Origin: Pseudomonas chlororaphis
Lineage (GTDB): Bacteria; Pseudomonadota; Gammaproteobacteria; Pseudomonadales; Pseudomonadaceae
Length of the DNA: 64,000 nt
Assembly (NCBI RefSeq): GCF_003731765.1
Contig: NZ_MOAL01000004.1
Span: 558,001 to 622,000 of the forward strand
Reading direction: 5' to 3'
In this document: positions 25,486 through 35,242 of the stretch, piece by piece
How the letters are laid out: each line of letters opens with the position of its first letter
Numbering within the stretch: position 1 is the stretch's first letter
The notes under the pieces: model-generated
What the model was told of the DNA's origin: nothing
The model's database searches: none
The model's input: the letters and a program-made list of their open reading frames with translations, nothing else
Made by a program: the position numbers and the translations under genes

Positions 25486-26962
25486 GGCGAACGCTCCGGC
25501 CCTTGGGCTCGTAGTCGATGGTGATCTCATGGTCGAGGTGCAGTGCGACCTGTGCGGCCGGTGGCACGTACACGGCAGCAAAGGCCTCGCCATACAGCTT
25601 GTTGACCCACTCGCGGATGTCGCTAACCCCACCGCTGAGAATTGAATTCAGTGCGCTATTGCCACTGCTGCTGGTGACTCCGAGCGTACTGCCGCCCGAA
25701 CTGATCACACTGCTGTTGTTCCGCTCATCCCCTAGCAGCACTGCGACACCGGCACCGGTGGCAGTGATCAGGCTCTGGCTGCCGAGGTATTGCTGGGCGT
25801 TCGAGCGGCGCTCGCCAGCGATGCAAGGAATGCCATACGGATCGGACAGGTAACCGAGCCCGCCACGGATCTTGTCGGTGTTCGAGCTCTGGGTGGAGGC
25901 ATTACGGCTGGCTATCGCCTTCGGCTGAGGCACCGTGCGGATGGTGCCATCGGTAAAAACAAAGGTAATTGACTCGACCTGTCCGCGTACGCAGGACAGG
26001 GTCCAGTCACCGGACGCCGTGCCGCTCATCACGGCCCCCGCGACGTCAGGTAGGTCGATGCCGTTGGCGGTCAGGTTTTCCGGACCGACCAGCACCTTGA
26101 AGGGATAGGGGTCATTCACGGTGCCGTCCACCGGGACTCGGCCGATCAGCGCAGTCATGGCGACCGAGCCCATCAGCGTGGCGTTTTCGGGGATCGTGTA
26201 GACCGGCTTCGCGCCTTTGGTACGATCAACGGATCGCGTCAGGTCGCGCTCACCTTTGGTAACTGCACGTAGCTGTTTCTGGCTGCGATCAATCGCGTTG
26301 TCTTTCAAGCCTTCCAGAGAGTTGAAAGCGGTAGGCAGGCTCAGTGCGGAGGAAGTCGTGGTTTTGCCTCTGGCGTCGGTGGACGGAGCATCCGAGGGTT
26401 CAATCCACTGCAGCGCATCATTGGTAGAATGTCGCCCTTCGAACTGAGCTCCGTCGCCGGGCTCAAGCCCCAATCCGATCGGCATGTCCTTGCTTTTGCC
26501 AGCCACTCCCGATAACTGATCCTGCAATTGCGTCAGCAGACCGCGAGCCTGACGACTGTCTTGTTCCGCTTTGAGCCGGGCCTCGTTGGCTTGGCGGCGG
26601 CCTTCGTCGACCTGCTGGGTCACGCTGCCAAGCGCCGTCTGGATACGCGAATCGACGCTGTTTTCCCGCTCGCGCAGGCGGTTGTTTTCCGTCTGCAGCG
26701 AATCGTTGTGTTTCTTCAAACCGAGCATGTCGCTGCGCATGGCCTTCACCTGGCCGACCAGGGTGGCGACCGTGTCGCGTGGAGTGTCGCCCGCAATGCC
26801 GAGCGACTTGGCTTGCTCGGCGGATAACTGAACGTTGCCCTGATCAACTGGGTTTTCTGGAGAAGGCGTGCTGCCACCCGCGACCCAGGTTTTCAGGATG
26901 ATCAACACCACGGACAGCAGCGCAGCCGGTACCAGCCATTTGAGCAAGGCGTTAGCTTTCAT
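25448..26962 (-). CDS. TraB/TrbI-like ICE protein, PFL_4705 family (TIGR03752)
   Basis: A 504-residue protein with a short cytoplasmic start, one membrane helix at about residues 9-28, a coiled-coil (about 60-150) and a periplasmic C-terminal beta domain. This is the VirB10/TraB-type layout linking inner and outer membranes in the conjugation channel. ATG 26962 has GAGGTG upstream and overlaps the preceding gene by 11 bases; the frame is open further upstream but without a good start. Confidence 0.88.
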   Translation of the reverse strand: MKANALLKWLVPAALLSVVLIILKTWVAGGSTPSPENPVDQGNVQLSAEQAKSLGIAGDTPRDTVATLVGQVKAMRSDMLGLKKHNDSLQTENNRLRERENSVDSRIQTALGSVTQQVDEGRRQANEARLKAEQDSRQARGLLTQLQDQLSGVAGKSKDMPIGLGLEPGDGAQFEGRHSTNDALQWIEPSDAPSTDARGKTTTSSALSLPTAFNSLEGLKDNAIDRSQKQLRAVTKGERDLTRSVDRTKGAKPVYTIPENATLMGSVAMTALIGRVPVDGTVNDPYPFKVLVGPENLTANGIDLPDVAGAVMSGTASGDWTLSCVRGQVESITFVFTDGTIRTVPQPKAIASRNASTQSSNTDKIRGGLGYLSDPYGIPCIAGERRSNAQQYLGSQSLITATGAGVAVLLGDERNNSSVISSGGSTLGVTSSSGNSALNSILSGGVSDIREWVNKLYGEAFAAVYVPPAAQVALHLDHEITIDYEPKGRSVRHEKDHASLPDLD

Positions 26963-27764
26963 CGTCCGCACCTCGATCAACGGGTGGGAGCAGCACGACG
27001 TGCTCGAGGCCGGCACCGCGGGTGACGAGGTAGGCAATCGTGGTGTCTTCAGCGGTGCCGACAGGCCCGAGGAAAGCATGTTGGAAGGCCGCAGCGAACA
27101 GCTTGGCCTGAAGCCGACGCGGATCGAGTTGTACCGTCTCTGAACCACGATTGCGCAACTTCACCGCCGTCACCCAGTAATCACCGAGCCGCCAGGCGGC
27201 GATAGGTGTGCTGGACACGTTTTCGGTCGGCAGCAGGGTTGGCAGTTCAGTGCGCAGCTTGAGCGATACGCGGCGTACGCCGGGCAGGGATTCTACGGTG
27301 CGCAGCGGCGCGTACAGGCTCTGTGCGGCGTAGCGCGTCAAAACGACTGGGATTGGCGTACGATCTGGAGCAGGGACGGTGCTAGATTCCGTCTCGGTAG
27401 TCTGCACCGGAGCATTTTTGAGAATACGCACGGGCTCCAGCGGTTGATCACCAAGCGTGGCCGCGATATCCAGCAGGATGATCTCACCCGTTGCGACCGA
27501 CTGTAGTTGCAGTCGGGTCGGTGCAATGGCTTCCGACGCTCGCAGGTACAGAGTGCCGCCGGTTGATTGCACGCGCAGCTTGCCCGTCAGGGTTGAGGGC
27601 ACGCCGACTCGAACATCCTCATCGACAAAGATCACCCGCTCCTGATTGATCACCAGAGGGACCGCGAGGGGGAGGCGTTCCCAGTGCATCAGTTCGACGG
27701 CTTGCGCTGCAGCTCCCCATAGCATCAGTGCGACGGTTAGTCCCAGGGTAGAGATCCGCTTCAT
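26952..27764 (-). CDS. TraK-like ICE protein, PFL_4704 family (TIGR03749)
   Basis: A 270-residue exported protein with a clear signal peptide (LTVALMLWGAAAQA). The mature part is beta-rich with VPLVINQERVIFVDEDVRVGVP, comparable to TraK/VirB9 proteins of the channel outer ring. It overlaps its upstream neighbour by four bases (ATGA) and its downstream neighbour by 11. Confidence 0.87.
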   Translation of the reverse strand: MKRISTLGLTVALMLWGAAAQAVELMHWERLPLAVPLVINQERVIFVDEDVRVGVPSTLTGKLRVQSTGGTLYLRASEAIAPTRLQLQSVATGEIILLDIAATLGDQPLEPVRILKNAPVQTTETESSTVPAPDRTPIPVVLTRYAAQSLYAPLRTVESLPGVRRVSLKLRTELPTLLPTENVSSTPIAAWRLGDYWVTAVKLRNRGSETVQLDPRRLQAKLFAAAFQHAFLGPVGTAEDTTIAYLVTRGAGLEHVVLLPPVDRGADDES

Positions 27765-28402
27765 GGCTCACCTCCAGGCAGGGAGATTTTTTGCGGAGTG
27801 CCCTGATAACAATCCAGTGCCAACCCCCACTTATTGCGCTCGGGATCAAGATCAAAACGCACTACACGTAATGGATAACGCACCACCACCCGTTTCACCG
27901 GTTCCGCAGCGTAATACTCATCGGCATTGAGGTCGAGCTTGACCAACCAGCTGTCGCGGTCGAGTTGCTTGACCCTGAGTTCCGGATCCTCGCTGTAGCC
28001 TCGGCCCAGAATTTCGTAGACGCCACGCACCCGCTGGCGCAGTTCGCCAGCGGCCTTGCGGTACTCATAGTCGCCGTCGAGGAAGGCCTTGCAGGCGGGT
28101 GTCAGGTAGGACTGCAAGCCATAGATGGCGCGGCGATAATCCTGCTCGCCATCCGAGGGCCAGCGGTTGAGTTGACCAAAGATGTACAGGGCAAAGGCAT
28201 AGACATTCTCTGAGGGGATATCCCACCACTTGCGCGTGCTGCCAGAGCGGAGATCCGGGGGGACATGCACGGTCAGATCGGTCGGTGCCGAGCGCCAGCC
28301 ATACCAAAGTCCGGCACAGACCAGGGCGAGGATCATTATCGCCAGACGCAAACTGAAGATATGGGCCTGTTGGGCATCCACTTTGTTTCGAAATCGGCTC
28401 AC
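27761..28402 (-). CDS. TraE-like ICE protein, PFL_4703 family (TIGR03746)
   Basis: A 213-residue inner-membrane protein with one N-terminal helix (about 20-38) and a periplasmic domain (KWWDIPSENVYAFALYIFGQLNRW). Comparable to TraE/VirB8 channel scaffolds. The start is a GTG at 28402 that overlaps the stop of the TIGR03750 gene (GTGA); the longer open frame upstream lies inside that gene in another frame. Confidence 0.87.
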   Translation of the reverse strand: MSRFRNKVDAQQAHIFSLRLAIMILALVCAGLWYGWRSAPTDLTVHVPPDLRSGSTRKWWDIPSENVYAFALYIFGQLNRWPSDGEQDYRRAIYGLQSYLTPACKAFLDGDYEYRKAAGELRQRVRGVYEILGRGYSEDPELRVKQLDRDSWLVKLDLNADEYYAAEPVKRVVVRYPLRVVRFDLDPERNKWGLALDCYQGTPQKISLPGGEP

Positions 28403-28812
28403 GACTGCCACCGGGACTGGGCAGGGCGCAGTCGACGCGAACGGCGAACCGTCCAGCCACCGGAGTGGAGGATCAAACTTCCTCGGCCCACGTGCCAACG
28501 GCTAGCCAGAACCCATTCGAGCTTGCGGTACAACCAAATATCGGGGCGGGCCCGTTTGGCCCGACGCAGTAGCGAGCCACCGGCAAATAACACCGCTGCC
28601 ATGCCTGCGATCATGCTGGTCGGCGCCACGGCAATGGAGGCGGTGGCGATCGCCAGAGGAACGCCCAGTATCAGGCCGACGAGTGCGCCGACACCGAGCG
28701 CCACCCACATCTCATCATTGGTCAAACCTCGCAGTACGGCAGGATCGCGATTGAGTCGCTCCGGCAGAAAGACCAGGGTGCCGTCAGCAAGGCGTTCAAT
28801 CGTGTCGTTCAT
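28399..28812 (-). CDS. Conjugative transfer region protein, TraL-like (TIGR03750)
   Basis: A 137-residue protein with two adjacent membrane helices (about 37-58 and 63-82) and a basic C-terminal half (RRAKRARPDIWLYRKLEW). Fits the TIGR03750 family of PFGI-1-type elements. Seven bases separate it from the upstream pilin-like gene. Confidence 0.87.
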   Translation of the reverse strand: MNDTIERLADGTLVFLPERLNRDPAVLRGLTNDEMWVALGVGALVGLILGVPLAIATASIAVAPTSMIAGMAAVLFAGGSLLRRAKRARPDIWLYRKLEWVLASRWHVGRGSLILHSGGWTVRRSRRLRPAQSRWQS

Positions 28813-28819
28813 ATCGACC

Positions 28820-29191
28820 TCACAGAATCGCGGCGGCCTTGGTCAGGAACCAGATGATGATCACCACCAGCAGGGCGCCGATGCCGACCACAGCGCCGAG
28901 GTCTTTCCAGGTCTTGCGCTGGTTCTGCACATCGGCATACACCGTCAGCGAGTGCCAGGCCACACCCAAGAAAGCGAGCAGGGCGATTAGCAGACCGAGC
29001 AAGATGCCGCCGTCGTAGGCGTAGTTTTTGATCGTCTCGATCAACCCGGAACCTTCACCACGCGAAGGCGCCTCCATGGTGGGGAGCTCGGCAAAAGCCA
29101 GGCTTGGACCGAGCACCAGCATCAGACCGATCAAGCGCTGGCTCGCATAATCACGCAGGTTGTTTTTCAGTGGGACAAGGCACTTGAGCAT
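28820..29191 (-). CDS. Conjugative transfer pilin-like protein (TIGR03745)
   Basis: A 123-residue protein with a signal-like first helix (LIGLMLVLGPSLAFA) and two further membrane helices at about 62-82 and 98-117. This is the arrangement of TraA/VirB2-like pilins, and the family TIGR03745 is found at this place in related ICEs. ATG 29191 has AGGAGAT upstream. Confidence 0.85.
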   Translation of the reverse strand: MLKCLVPLKNNLRDYASQRLIGLMLVLGPSLAFAELPTMEAPSRGEGSGLIETIKNYAYDGGILLGLLIALLAFLGVAWHSLTVYADVQNQRKTWKDLGAVVGIGALLVVIIIWFLTKAAAIL

Positions 29192-29208
29192 GACGGCGAT
29201 CTCCTGGA

Positions 29209-29448
29209 TTAGGACAAGGTGAAGAACATCAGGACGAGTAGGGCGAGCAAAACGCGCGCGGCACTGCCGCCGAAGGCTCCAAAGCGCACACTGCCAGTCG
29301 CCCACCCTCGGTAAGCCGTCCACATCACCCAGGCGCACCAGAGCAATGCCAGGACGAGAACCAGGGACAGCCAGAGCGTCGAACTGCTTTGCGGTGAGAA
29401 GCCGGAGGCGTTTTGGAACGCAGCGGTTTGAGCGTCAGTCATGCTCAT
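29209..29448 (-). CDS. Small membrane protein of the mating operon (TIGR03758)
   Basis: A 79-residue protein with two membrane helices (about 20-42 and 58-76). It matches TIGR03758 by size, topology and position between the RAQPRD gene and the pilin-like gene. Start overlaps the stop of the RAQPRD gene (ATGA). Confidence 0.83.
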   Translation of the reverse strand: MSMTDAQTAAFQNASGFSPQSSSTLWLSLVLVLALLWCAWVMWTAYRGWATGSVRFGAFGGSAARVLLALLVLMFFTLS

Positions 29449-29780
29449 GGCGACGGCTCCGTTAGCGGGGTGTCGAGGCGGTAATCACCGACGAGTTCGG
29501 CGGGATCGCGGGGTTGGGCGCGGGAGGGGGATAGATAGCTCCGTACACCTCGGCGAATACGCTGGATGTCTTGGATCAATTGGTGATAGTCGAACCGATA
29601 GCGCTCTTGTGCATCGGTTGTGTTTGTTAAACTCGCGCGATCAGCAAGACGCTCCGTAATTTCAAGTTGATTTTGGATTAGGCTCATCGCAATTTGCTCA
29701 TGGCTGGGTGCTGCACTGACACAACCAGATGCTAGGAACAATATGGAAATCAGAGGGCGAGGGATGAAGGGCGTAAACAT
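29445..29780 (-). CDS. RAQPRD-family ICE protein (TIGR01690)
   Basis: A 111-residue exported protein; the family motif RAQPRD is present near the C-terminus (SPSRAQPRDPAELVGDYR). The N-terminal hydrophobic stretch ends in LASGC, which could serve as a lipobox. ATG 29780 was preferred; an ATG seven codons upstream (29801) is also open, and neither has a strong ribosome site. It heads the second half of the mating operon, behind a plus-strand insertion. Confidence 0.83.
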   Translation of the reverse strand: MFTPFIPRPLISILFLASGCVSAAPSHEQIAMSLIQNQLEITERLADRASLTNTTDAQERYRFDYHQLIQDIQRIRRGVRSYLSPSRAQPRDPAELVGDYRLDTPLTEPSP

Positions 29781-29868
29781 GGCGATTGGCTCTGGATTCA
29801 TACATGCAGGATTGTAAAAATGACCAGCTAAAGCCGCAGGTAAACTGAGACGGAGGCAATCGCTTTTA

Positions 29869-31165
29869 ATGGCGATTGACCTTGTCGAGTATTTTGGTTT
29901 GGTATGGCCTACATCCGCTTTGACGGGAAAGACGAACTGGTGGGACTACCCTTTCAGTTTTAAACGTGAGCCTGGCTTTTTTGGGGAGTGGCTTGATGCA
30001 GTGGTTTTATGTATTTATAAAACCGTATTATTGGGTGTCTTTCATCGCCTCTTACGGTGTGGCGCAGAATCTTGAAGGGATAGGGTGGTTTGGTTATTTT
30101 AATAATATATATGAGCCGGGTATACCATACCCGTTGTTGAATCTCAGTCCCGTCGCTGGAGTGAAAGCAATCTCTTTGTTGTTTTTCATGTCTTTTGTTT
30201 TTATGAGTTTTATGTTTGTTAGGGGAGCATTCGTCCTGGGGCGTAGGCCTGGTCTGGCGAGCCTATTAGTCGTATTTTTACCTGGGGTTTTATCCTTAAT
30301 CGGGTTTTCTCCGAGTTGGTGGCTGCTCATACCTGAAGAATTTCATTTGGGGGCAGGATACATAGGCGGTTTCTGGAGCAGTGGAATAAATTTTCTGATC
30401 GCCTTCAGTTTTGGGTGGTCGGCTGTATTGATGCTGGCTAATTGCTTTAAAAGTCCAAAGTTCAAGCACGGGTTTGACCATTTGTGGTGCATGTTAAGTC
30501 TCGTGGGGTGCATGTATTTGGTTGTTGACTCTCAAGCGAAGTCTGATCGGGAGCAAATGTTGGAAACGAATAAACTGCTAGGGGATTACTTGCAGTTTTA
30601 TAAAGGGCGTTATCAGAATTTGAAAGAGTACTGTCTGGTTGATGCCTCGTTTGCCAAGGACGAAAAGGCGGTCTGTAAATCCGCCGCAAAGGTATTTTCA
30701 ATACTCTCATTTAACATTGTAGGTAATGAGCCTGAGTTAAGACGATATGGGGATTCCTGGTTGCAATCGTTACCAGAACCCAGTGATATCGCTAGAATAA
30801 ATACATATTTTTGCTCTCGTGCTGATTTAAATGGAGCGTGTCGTGAAACGCCTTCGCATTTAATGGTAAATAGTCAGGAGTTTGGGCGTAAGGATTACAT
30901 TCCGCTACCTGATCACAGGGAGCGTGTAGGTAAGTTGTATGACAGGCTGGGGAAGCTGGTTGATAAAGTTAAATTGGCGCATGAACATGAAAATTTGAAA
31001 TATTTTTTCTTTTGTATTATTTCTTTTCTTGCGGGAGGTAAGGCAGCAACTGCGTCGCTATCATTAATTGGGGAGGGTAACATGAAGTCCCGCTCTTGGC
31101 TGTTAGGTGCAGCGAGAATGATGTATTTTAATTTGTGGTTTTTTTTAAGATTAAGGGGTAGATGA
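29869..31165 (+). CDS. AT-rich membrane protein inserted in the transfer operon, possible frameshift
   Basis: A membrane protein on the opposite strand to the mating genes and visibly poorer in GC. From 29966 the frame runs 399 codons (GTG start, no ribosome site) with at least four hydrophobic helices in the first 190 residues, a cysteine-containing soluble part, and a hydrophobic C-terminus. A second frame starting at ATG 29869 with GGAGG upstream encodes about 38 plausible residues up to a T6G4 run (29977-29986), where a single-base shift would join both. It is therefore either frameshifted or uses the internal GTG. I recognise no family. Position suggests a transferred accessory gene such as entry exclusion; this is a guess. 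Confidence 0.6.
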
Positions 31166-31249
31166 AAGGTGGTGTTAGACCAGGTTTGCCGCCTCTTTAG
31201 CTAAAAGTGACGTGAGCTTTTCGCTTGAGTAGTAGTGGTGCTTATTGTT

Positions 31250-31981
31250 TTAAATGTATTTTTTAAATGTTGTTGCTGTAATAGCCATGACCGCACCAAG
31301 CAATACGGCGCAAGGTATAAAAACGGCCATTGGATTGAGCGTGATGGGGAGGGATAGGTAAATGATCCAGGGCACGACCAGTAGCGGCATAACTGCCCGC
31401 TTAGCCCTGTGATAGACAAAGCTGCTTTCCCGCCCAGCCCCAAATTTGCGTAGGTCGCGGCGCATTAATCCATCGACAAAACCGGTGAGCGTGGCGAGCA
31501 GAAACAAGGGGGTAGCCAGGACCAGAATGAACAGGCGCACCACGAAGGTAAATGTTACATACACCGCCGCCAGCACGAAATCCTCAATGCTCACGTAGAG
31601 CTGATTGGTCCAGCCCCAGAAGCTGTTACTCTGGCTCGACGCGCGCGCCTGCTGGGCAAAATCCACAAAACCAGTCTTGACCAACAACCACCGATTGAGG
31701 AAATCCAGCCACTGGAGAATCATTGGCCCAGGCTGTTGGATGAGAAGTGAAGATTTGAAGCTCTCGCTGAGCCAACCTAACTCACTGGTTAGCATGGCCT
31801 GACTATGCCGCCAGCCCTGATCACCCCAGAACAGCAGCAGACCAGCAAACTCAATCAGAATCGAGAGCAGCAACGAGGCAATCAGCAAACCGACGATGCG
31901 CAGGACTAGGCTGATCGCCGAGATGATCAATCCCGGATGCTGGATCGGTTGAGGCGGCGTGTTCTGGGTGGAAGTCGCCAT
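31250..31981 (-). CDS. ICE membrane protein, PFL_4697 family (TIGR03747)
   Basis: A 243-residue protein with four or five membrane helices (about 18-50, 125-155 and 195-232 are the most hydrophobic). It fits the PFL_4697 family, which lies beside the coupling protein in these ICEs. It is transcribed behind traD with an 86-base gap. Role in the inner-membrane platform is inferred from location. Confidence 0.86.
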   Translation of the reverse strand: MATSTQNTPPQPIQHPGLIISAISLVLRIVGLLIASLLLSILIEFAGLLLFWGDQGWRHSQAMLTSELGWLSESFKSSLLIQQPGPMILQWLDFLNRWLLVKTGFVDFAQQARASSQSNSFWGWTNQLYVSIEDFVLAAVYVTFTFVVRLFILVLATPLFLLATLTGFVDGLMRRDLRKFGAGRESSFVYHRAKRAVMPLLVVPWIIYLSLPITLNPMAVFIPCAVLLGAVMAITATTFKKYI

Positions 31982-32067
31982 TGTTCACTCCATTGCGCGT
32001 TGCAGAGTTGATGTCGTCACTATCCTTCTGGATTTTCTGATGAGTCAAAGCCTGTAGCAGGGGCGGG

Positions 32068-34185
32068 CTACCCCACCTGATCCAGATCAAAGTTAATTGT
32101 TGGGCCGCCACCGCTTGCGCTCCACCATTGCCCTGCCTGCTCGTTGTAGGCCGCCCGCATTCGTTGAGTGAGTTCCTGCAGATCCTTGGGCATGGCATCG
32201 TCGTTGGAGGGTTTTGGCAACGGCATGCGGACTTTCCAGAGCTGGCCTCCAGCCTGGAAGGAGAACATCTGTCCCTTGGGTAGACTGACGATGTGCGCTG
32301 GCTCGATCAGCGGCACATTGGTGCTGCTGACACGGTCCTGTGAGGACGAGGTGAAGTCCGTGTTGGCCTCAGGATCGGAGGTGTCGGTCGCACCCGACAC
32401 CAGGGTCTTGGTCAGCACGTTAACCTTGGGTAACTGCTGGGTGAGCAGTTCCGCGGTGGCAGTTTCGCGCACGCGGAGCATCTGTAGGGTGTTGAAATTG
32501 CCGATCACTTGTCCGGCCTTCGCGCGGTTGCCGACACGTGCTTCGATATCGCTGAGAGTCTGGGTGTAGGCCGTCACCTGGATGCCGGCCCCGCCACCCT
32601 TGTTGATCAGTGGAATGAACTCATCGCCCATCAACTCGTTGAACTCATCGGCGTGGAGGTTGATCGGCAACTTGTCACTGTTGTTACCCGATTGGGGCAG
32701 GCCATGGTCGATGCCGTGTTTGTAGATGTGTCCGGCGACCGAGACCAAGTCGGCGAACATGGAGTTGCCCACAGCGGCGGCCACCTCGGCGTCGGTCAGT
32801 GCATCCAAGCCGACATAGACGATGCCACGTTTTCGGATGATCTGCATCCAGTCGAAGATTGGCCGCGGGTCATCTAAGTCGGTGTAGTTGGGGGCCAGTA
32901 ACTGGGCGGTCTTGCCGGTGGTGAGTTTCTCCAGCAGCGGGAGTAGCGAGGCAACTATTTTGTCGAAGTACGTACGGTCATATCGTACCGCCGAACGCAG
33001 TCCATCTAGTACCGGATCAAATACCCGCTTCACCGCCAGGTACTGCTCGATGGCCACAACACGCTTTTCGCGCCCGATCATATGCCGGGGAATGTTTTTC
33101 TCGGTGAGCTTGCCTTCAAGCTGGACGATCACTTCCCACGCTTTCGGATCAGTCTTGGCGAAAAACTGCTGGGCGTACTCGATGAACAGTGCGTCGATGT
33201 TGACCACATGTCGCTGGATCTGCAGGTAGTCCGGACGCCGACCCAACTCGATCAAAGCCCGGGCGATAATGTTGACGAAACGCCAGGCGAACTCGCGAAA
33301 GGCCGCGGAGTTACCTTCACCGCTAAGCTGCCCGGCGATACGTGACGCCACTTCCGAGATACGACCGAAACGTCCCACGGCGTTGTAGCGGGCCGAGATT
33401 TCTGGCCACCCCAGATGGAAGACATAGAACTCCTTCTCCCGCCCGGCTCGCTTGGCTTCGACGTACATGCGTTTGAGCAGGTCGGCATCACCCTTTGGAT
33501 CGAAGACGATCACCACTTCATGTTCGACGCGGTGAATGTCCTGGGTGATGTACACCTCGGCGAGTCGCGTCTTGCCGACACGGGTAGTGCCCAGCACCAG
33601 GGTGTGTCCGACCCGTTCGCCCAGTGGCAGACTGACCTCCGTTTCGTTGGGCTCGACCCCATGCAATAGCGGTGAGCCACCTACTGGGGGCAAAGGGCGC
33701 AACGGATTGAAGGCACTGTCCCAGGCGGTGACACCGGCCAATGTCGAGAGCGGAAACGGTGCATGTTCCAGGCGGCGTTCGAGTCCGCGTGCCAGACGAT
33801 AACGGGTCGGTTGGTCGACATAGTGAGCAACAGCCGGATCCTGGGCCTCGACCAAGCGCTGGGTGTGCAGGCGGGTCCAGCGAAAGCCGCGCCCCATAAA
33901 CAAATACTTACGGCTGACCGGAATCTGCCGACTGGTCAGTTCGTAGCGGGGCAGCCGGCGGATATTGCGCCGATAGCGCAGCACCTCCCAGGCTTGTCGC
34001 AGGCGGATAAGGCCGAACAGGGTATAGGCCATCGCCGCAACCAGCCCGATCTCGGGTGAGAGGGCCACAGCCCAGGGCGAGTACACGCACAACACCGCGG
34101 CGGCGGCGCAGATCGCTACGGTGTACAGTTCCACCGCTGGCCGGAGCTTGGACTCCATCGCATGCTCGGCCATGACTTGACTCAC
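32068..34185 (-). CDS. traD: Type IV coupling protein TraD
   Basis: A 705-residue inner-membrane ATPase that brings the relaxase-DNA complex to the secretion channel. Two N-terminal membrane helices lie at about 22-58. Walker A GTTRVGKT is near residue 200 and a Walker B-like INLHADEF further on. It belongs to the SXT/PFGI-1 TraD class. The GTG start overlaps the upstream stop (GTGA); an ATG four codons on is an alternative. Confidence 0.94.
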   Translation of the reverse strand: MSQVMAEHAMESKLRPAVELYTVAICAAAAVLCVYSPWAVALSPEIGLVAAMAYTLFGLIRLRQAWEVLRYRRNIRRLPRYELTSRQIPVSRKYLFMGRGFRWTRLHTQRLVEAQDPAVAHYVDQPTRYRLARGLERRLEHAPFPLSTLAGVTAWDSAFNPLRPLPPVGGSPLLHGVEPNETEVSLPLGERVGHTLVLGTTRVGKTRLAEVYITQDIHRVEHEVVIVFDPKGDADLLKRMYVEAKRAGREKEFYVFHLGWPEISARYNAVGRFGRISEVASRIAGQLSGEGNSAAFREFAWRFVNIIARALIELGRRPDYLQIQRHVVNIDALFIEYAQQFFAKTDPKAWEVIVQLEGKLTEKNIPRHMIGREKRVVAIEQYLAVKRVFDPVLDGLRSAVRYDRTYFDKIVASLLPLLEKLTTGKTAQLLAPNYTDLDDPRPIFDWMQIIRKRGIVYVGLDALTDAEVAAAVGNSMFADLVSVAGHIYKHGIDHGLPQSGNNSDKLPINLHADEFNELMGDEFIPLINKGGGAGIQVTAYTQTLSDIEARVGNRAKAGQVIGNFNTLQMLRVRETATAELLTQQLPKVNVLTKTLVSGATDTSDPEANTDFTSSSQDRVSSTNVPLIEPAHIVSLPKGQMFSFQAGGQLWKVRMPLPKPSNDDAMPKDLQELTQRMRAAYNEQAGQWWSASGGGPTINFDLDQVG

Positions 34186-34697
34186 TGTTCCAATGAGGTG
34201 GCGGTGATCAATACGGGATAGTGCTCAATCTGCAGGCGGGTGGCGATGTCGTTGCCGTTGACCGGCAGGATGGTGATGTCCGGAGCGGCTGCTCGAATTC
34301 GGGCCAAAGCTTCGGTATCGGTTACTTCAACCGCTAGACCGGCCGCACCCAATTCCTGCAGTTCAGTCGCGCGTTGACGCAACCAAGCCAGCGACTGGGG
34401 ATCCTCACCCACCAGGAAAAATGGCCGTAAGCCCGGCATGTTCAGGGCGCGAGACGTGATTTGGCCGTGGCTCAAGTGAGAGCTGCGGACGGGTAGTATC
34501 CAAGCTACATCGGCAAACGTGGACAGGCCCGCATGCATGGCCCGATCAGGCTGGATCTTGTTGTTTATTAGCGGCCTGGCAACCTGAAAATGGGAGCGGG
34601 TGAAGTCGCTAGGCTGATCCCCGGCTACGGTCAGCTCCGGCTGGGCGAAAGGTGCCAAGAGCAGGATGAAGTAGCAGGTAAGGCGCATTCGCTTCAT
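34182..34697 (-). CDS. ICE protein, PFL_4695 family (TIGR03765)
   Basis: A 171-residue exported protein with signal peptide (CYFILLLAPFAQPELTVAG). The remainder has the PFL_4695 pattern (MPGLRPFFLVGEDPQSLAWL; ITILPVNGND). Function unknown, probably periplasmic. Start overlaps the transglycosylase stop and its own stop overlaps traD. Confidence 0.86.
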   Translation of the reverse strand: MKRMRLTCYFILLLAPFAQPELTVAGDQPSDFTRSHFQVARPLINNKIQPDRAMHAGLSTFADVAWILPVRSSHLSHGQITSRALNMPGLRPFFLVGEDPQSLAWLRQRATELQELGAAGLAVEVTDTEALARIRAAAPDITILPVNGNDIATRLQIEHYPVLITATSLEQ

Positions 34698-35242
34698 GGT
34701 GGTGTGTCCTGTTTGAAGGCAATCAGCAGTCGTTCGAGTTGCCGGGAAAAACCTGCGCGGTAACGTGCGGCCGGCGCTCCTCCTGCCGGGCGGTGATAGC
34801 GTCCGGCAGCTGACACCCAATCACCGGTGGCGGCGTGATGCTCCTGCAACAGCGCGGCGGTCACGGCGAGATTTCGGTAGGGATCAAGGGCTTCGCAGGG
34901 GGTGGAATAACTTTGTCCGTGGTAACCCAGGTTGATTTGGCCGAGTCCGGCATCGACCCGCTTGGCGTCATGTCGGGCGAGGGCCTGAAGCAAAGCGTGA
35001 CAGGCGGCCTGGCGAGTGGCGAAGCGGTAGGGTGTTCCAGCGATGTTCAGTGTCCAGGGCCAGGGCAGCAGTCGACCACGAACGTGGATACCACTCTCCT
35101 GCAGGGCGATCGCGAATAGCACCGTAGAAGGAATGTCGGCGTCATGCGCCGCCAATTGGTAGGCCGGAGGCGGAAGTTCGTCAGCCTGGACGGCGAGCAC
35201 CATCAGCAGGATCGCAATACCACTCAGTCGAGGCGTTGCCAT
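34694..35242 (-). CDS. Lytic transglycosylase (SLT domain)
   Basis: A 182-residue exported muramidase that opens peptidoglycan for the conjugation apparatus. A signal peptide (IAILLMVLAVQA) is followed by an SLT fold with catalytic glutamate in FAIALQESG, then GLGQINLGYHG and YRNLAVTAALL. Size and place fit the VirB1/PilT-like gene of this ICE group. Overlaps both neighbours. Confidence 0.9.
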   Translation of the reverse strand: MATPRLSGIAILLMVLAVQADELPPPAYQLAAHDADIPSTVLFAIALQESGIHVRGRLLPWPWTLNIAGTPYRFATRQAACHALLQALARHDAKRVDAGLGQINLGYHGQSYSTPCEALDPYRNLAVTAALLQEHHAATGDWVSAAGRYHRPAGGAPAARYRAGFSRQLERLLIAFKQDTPP

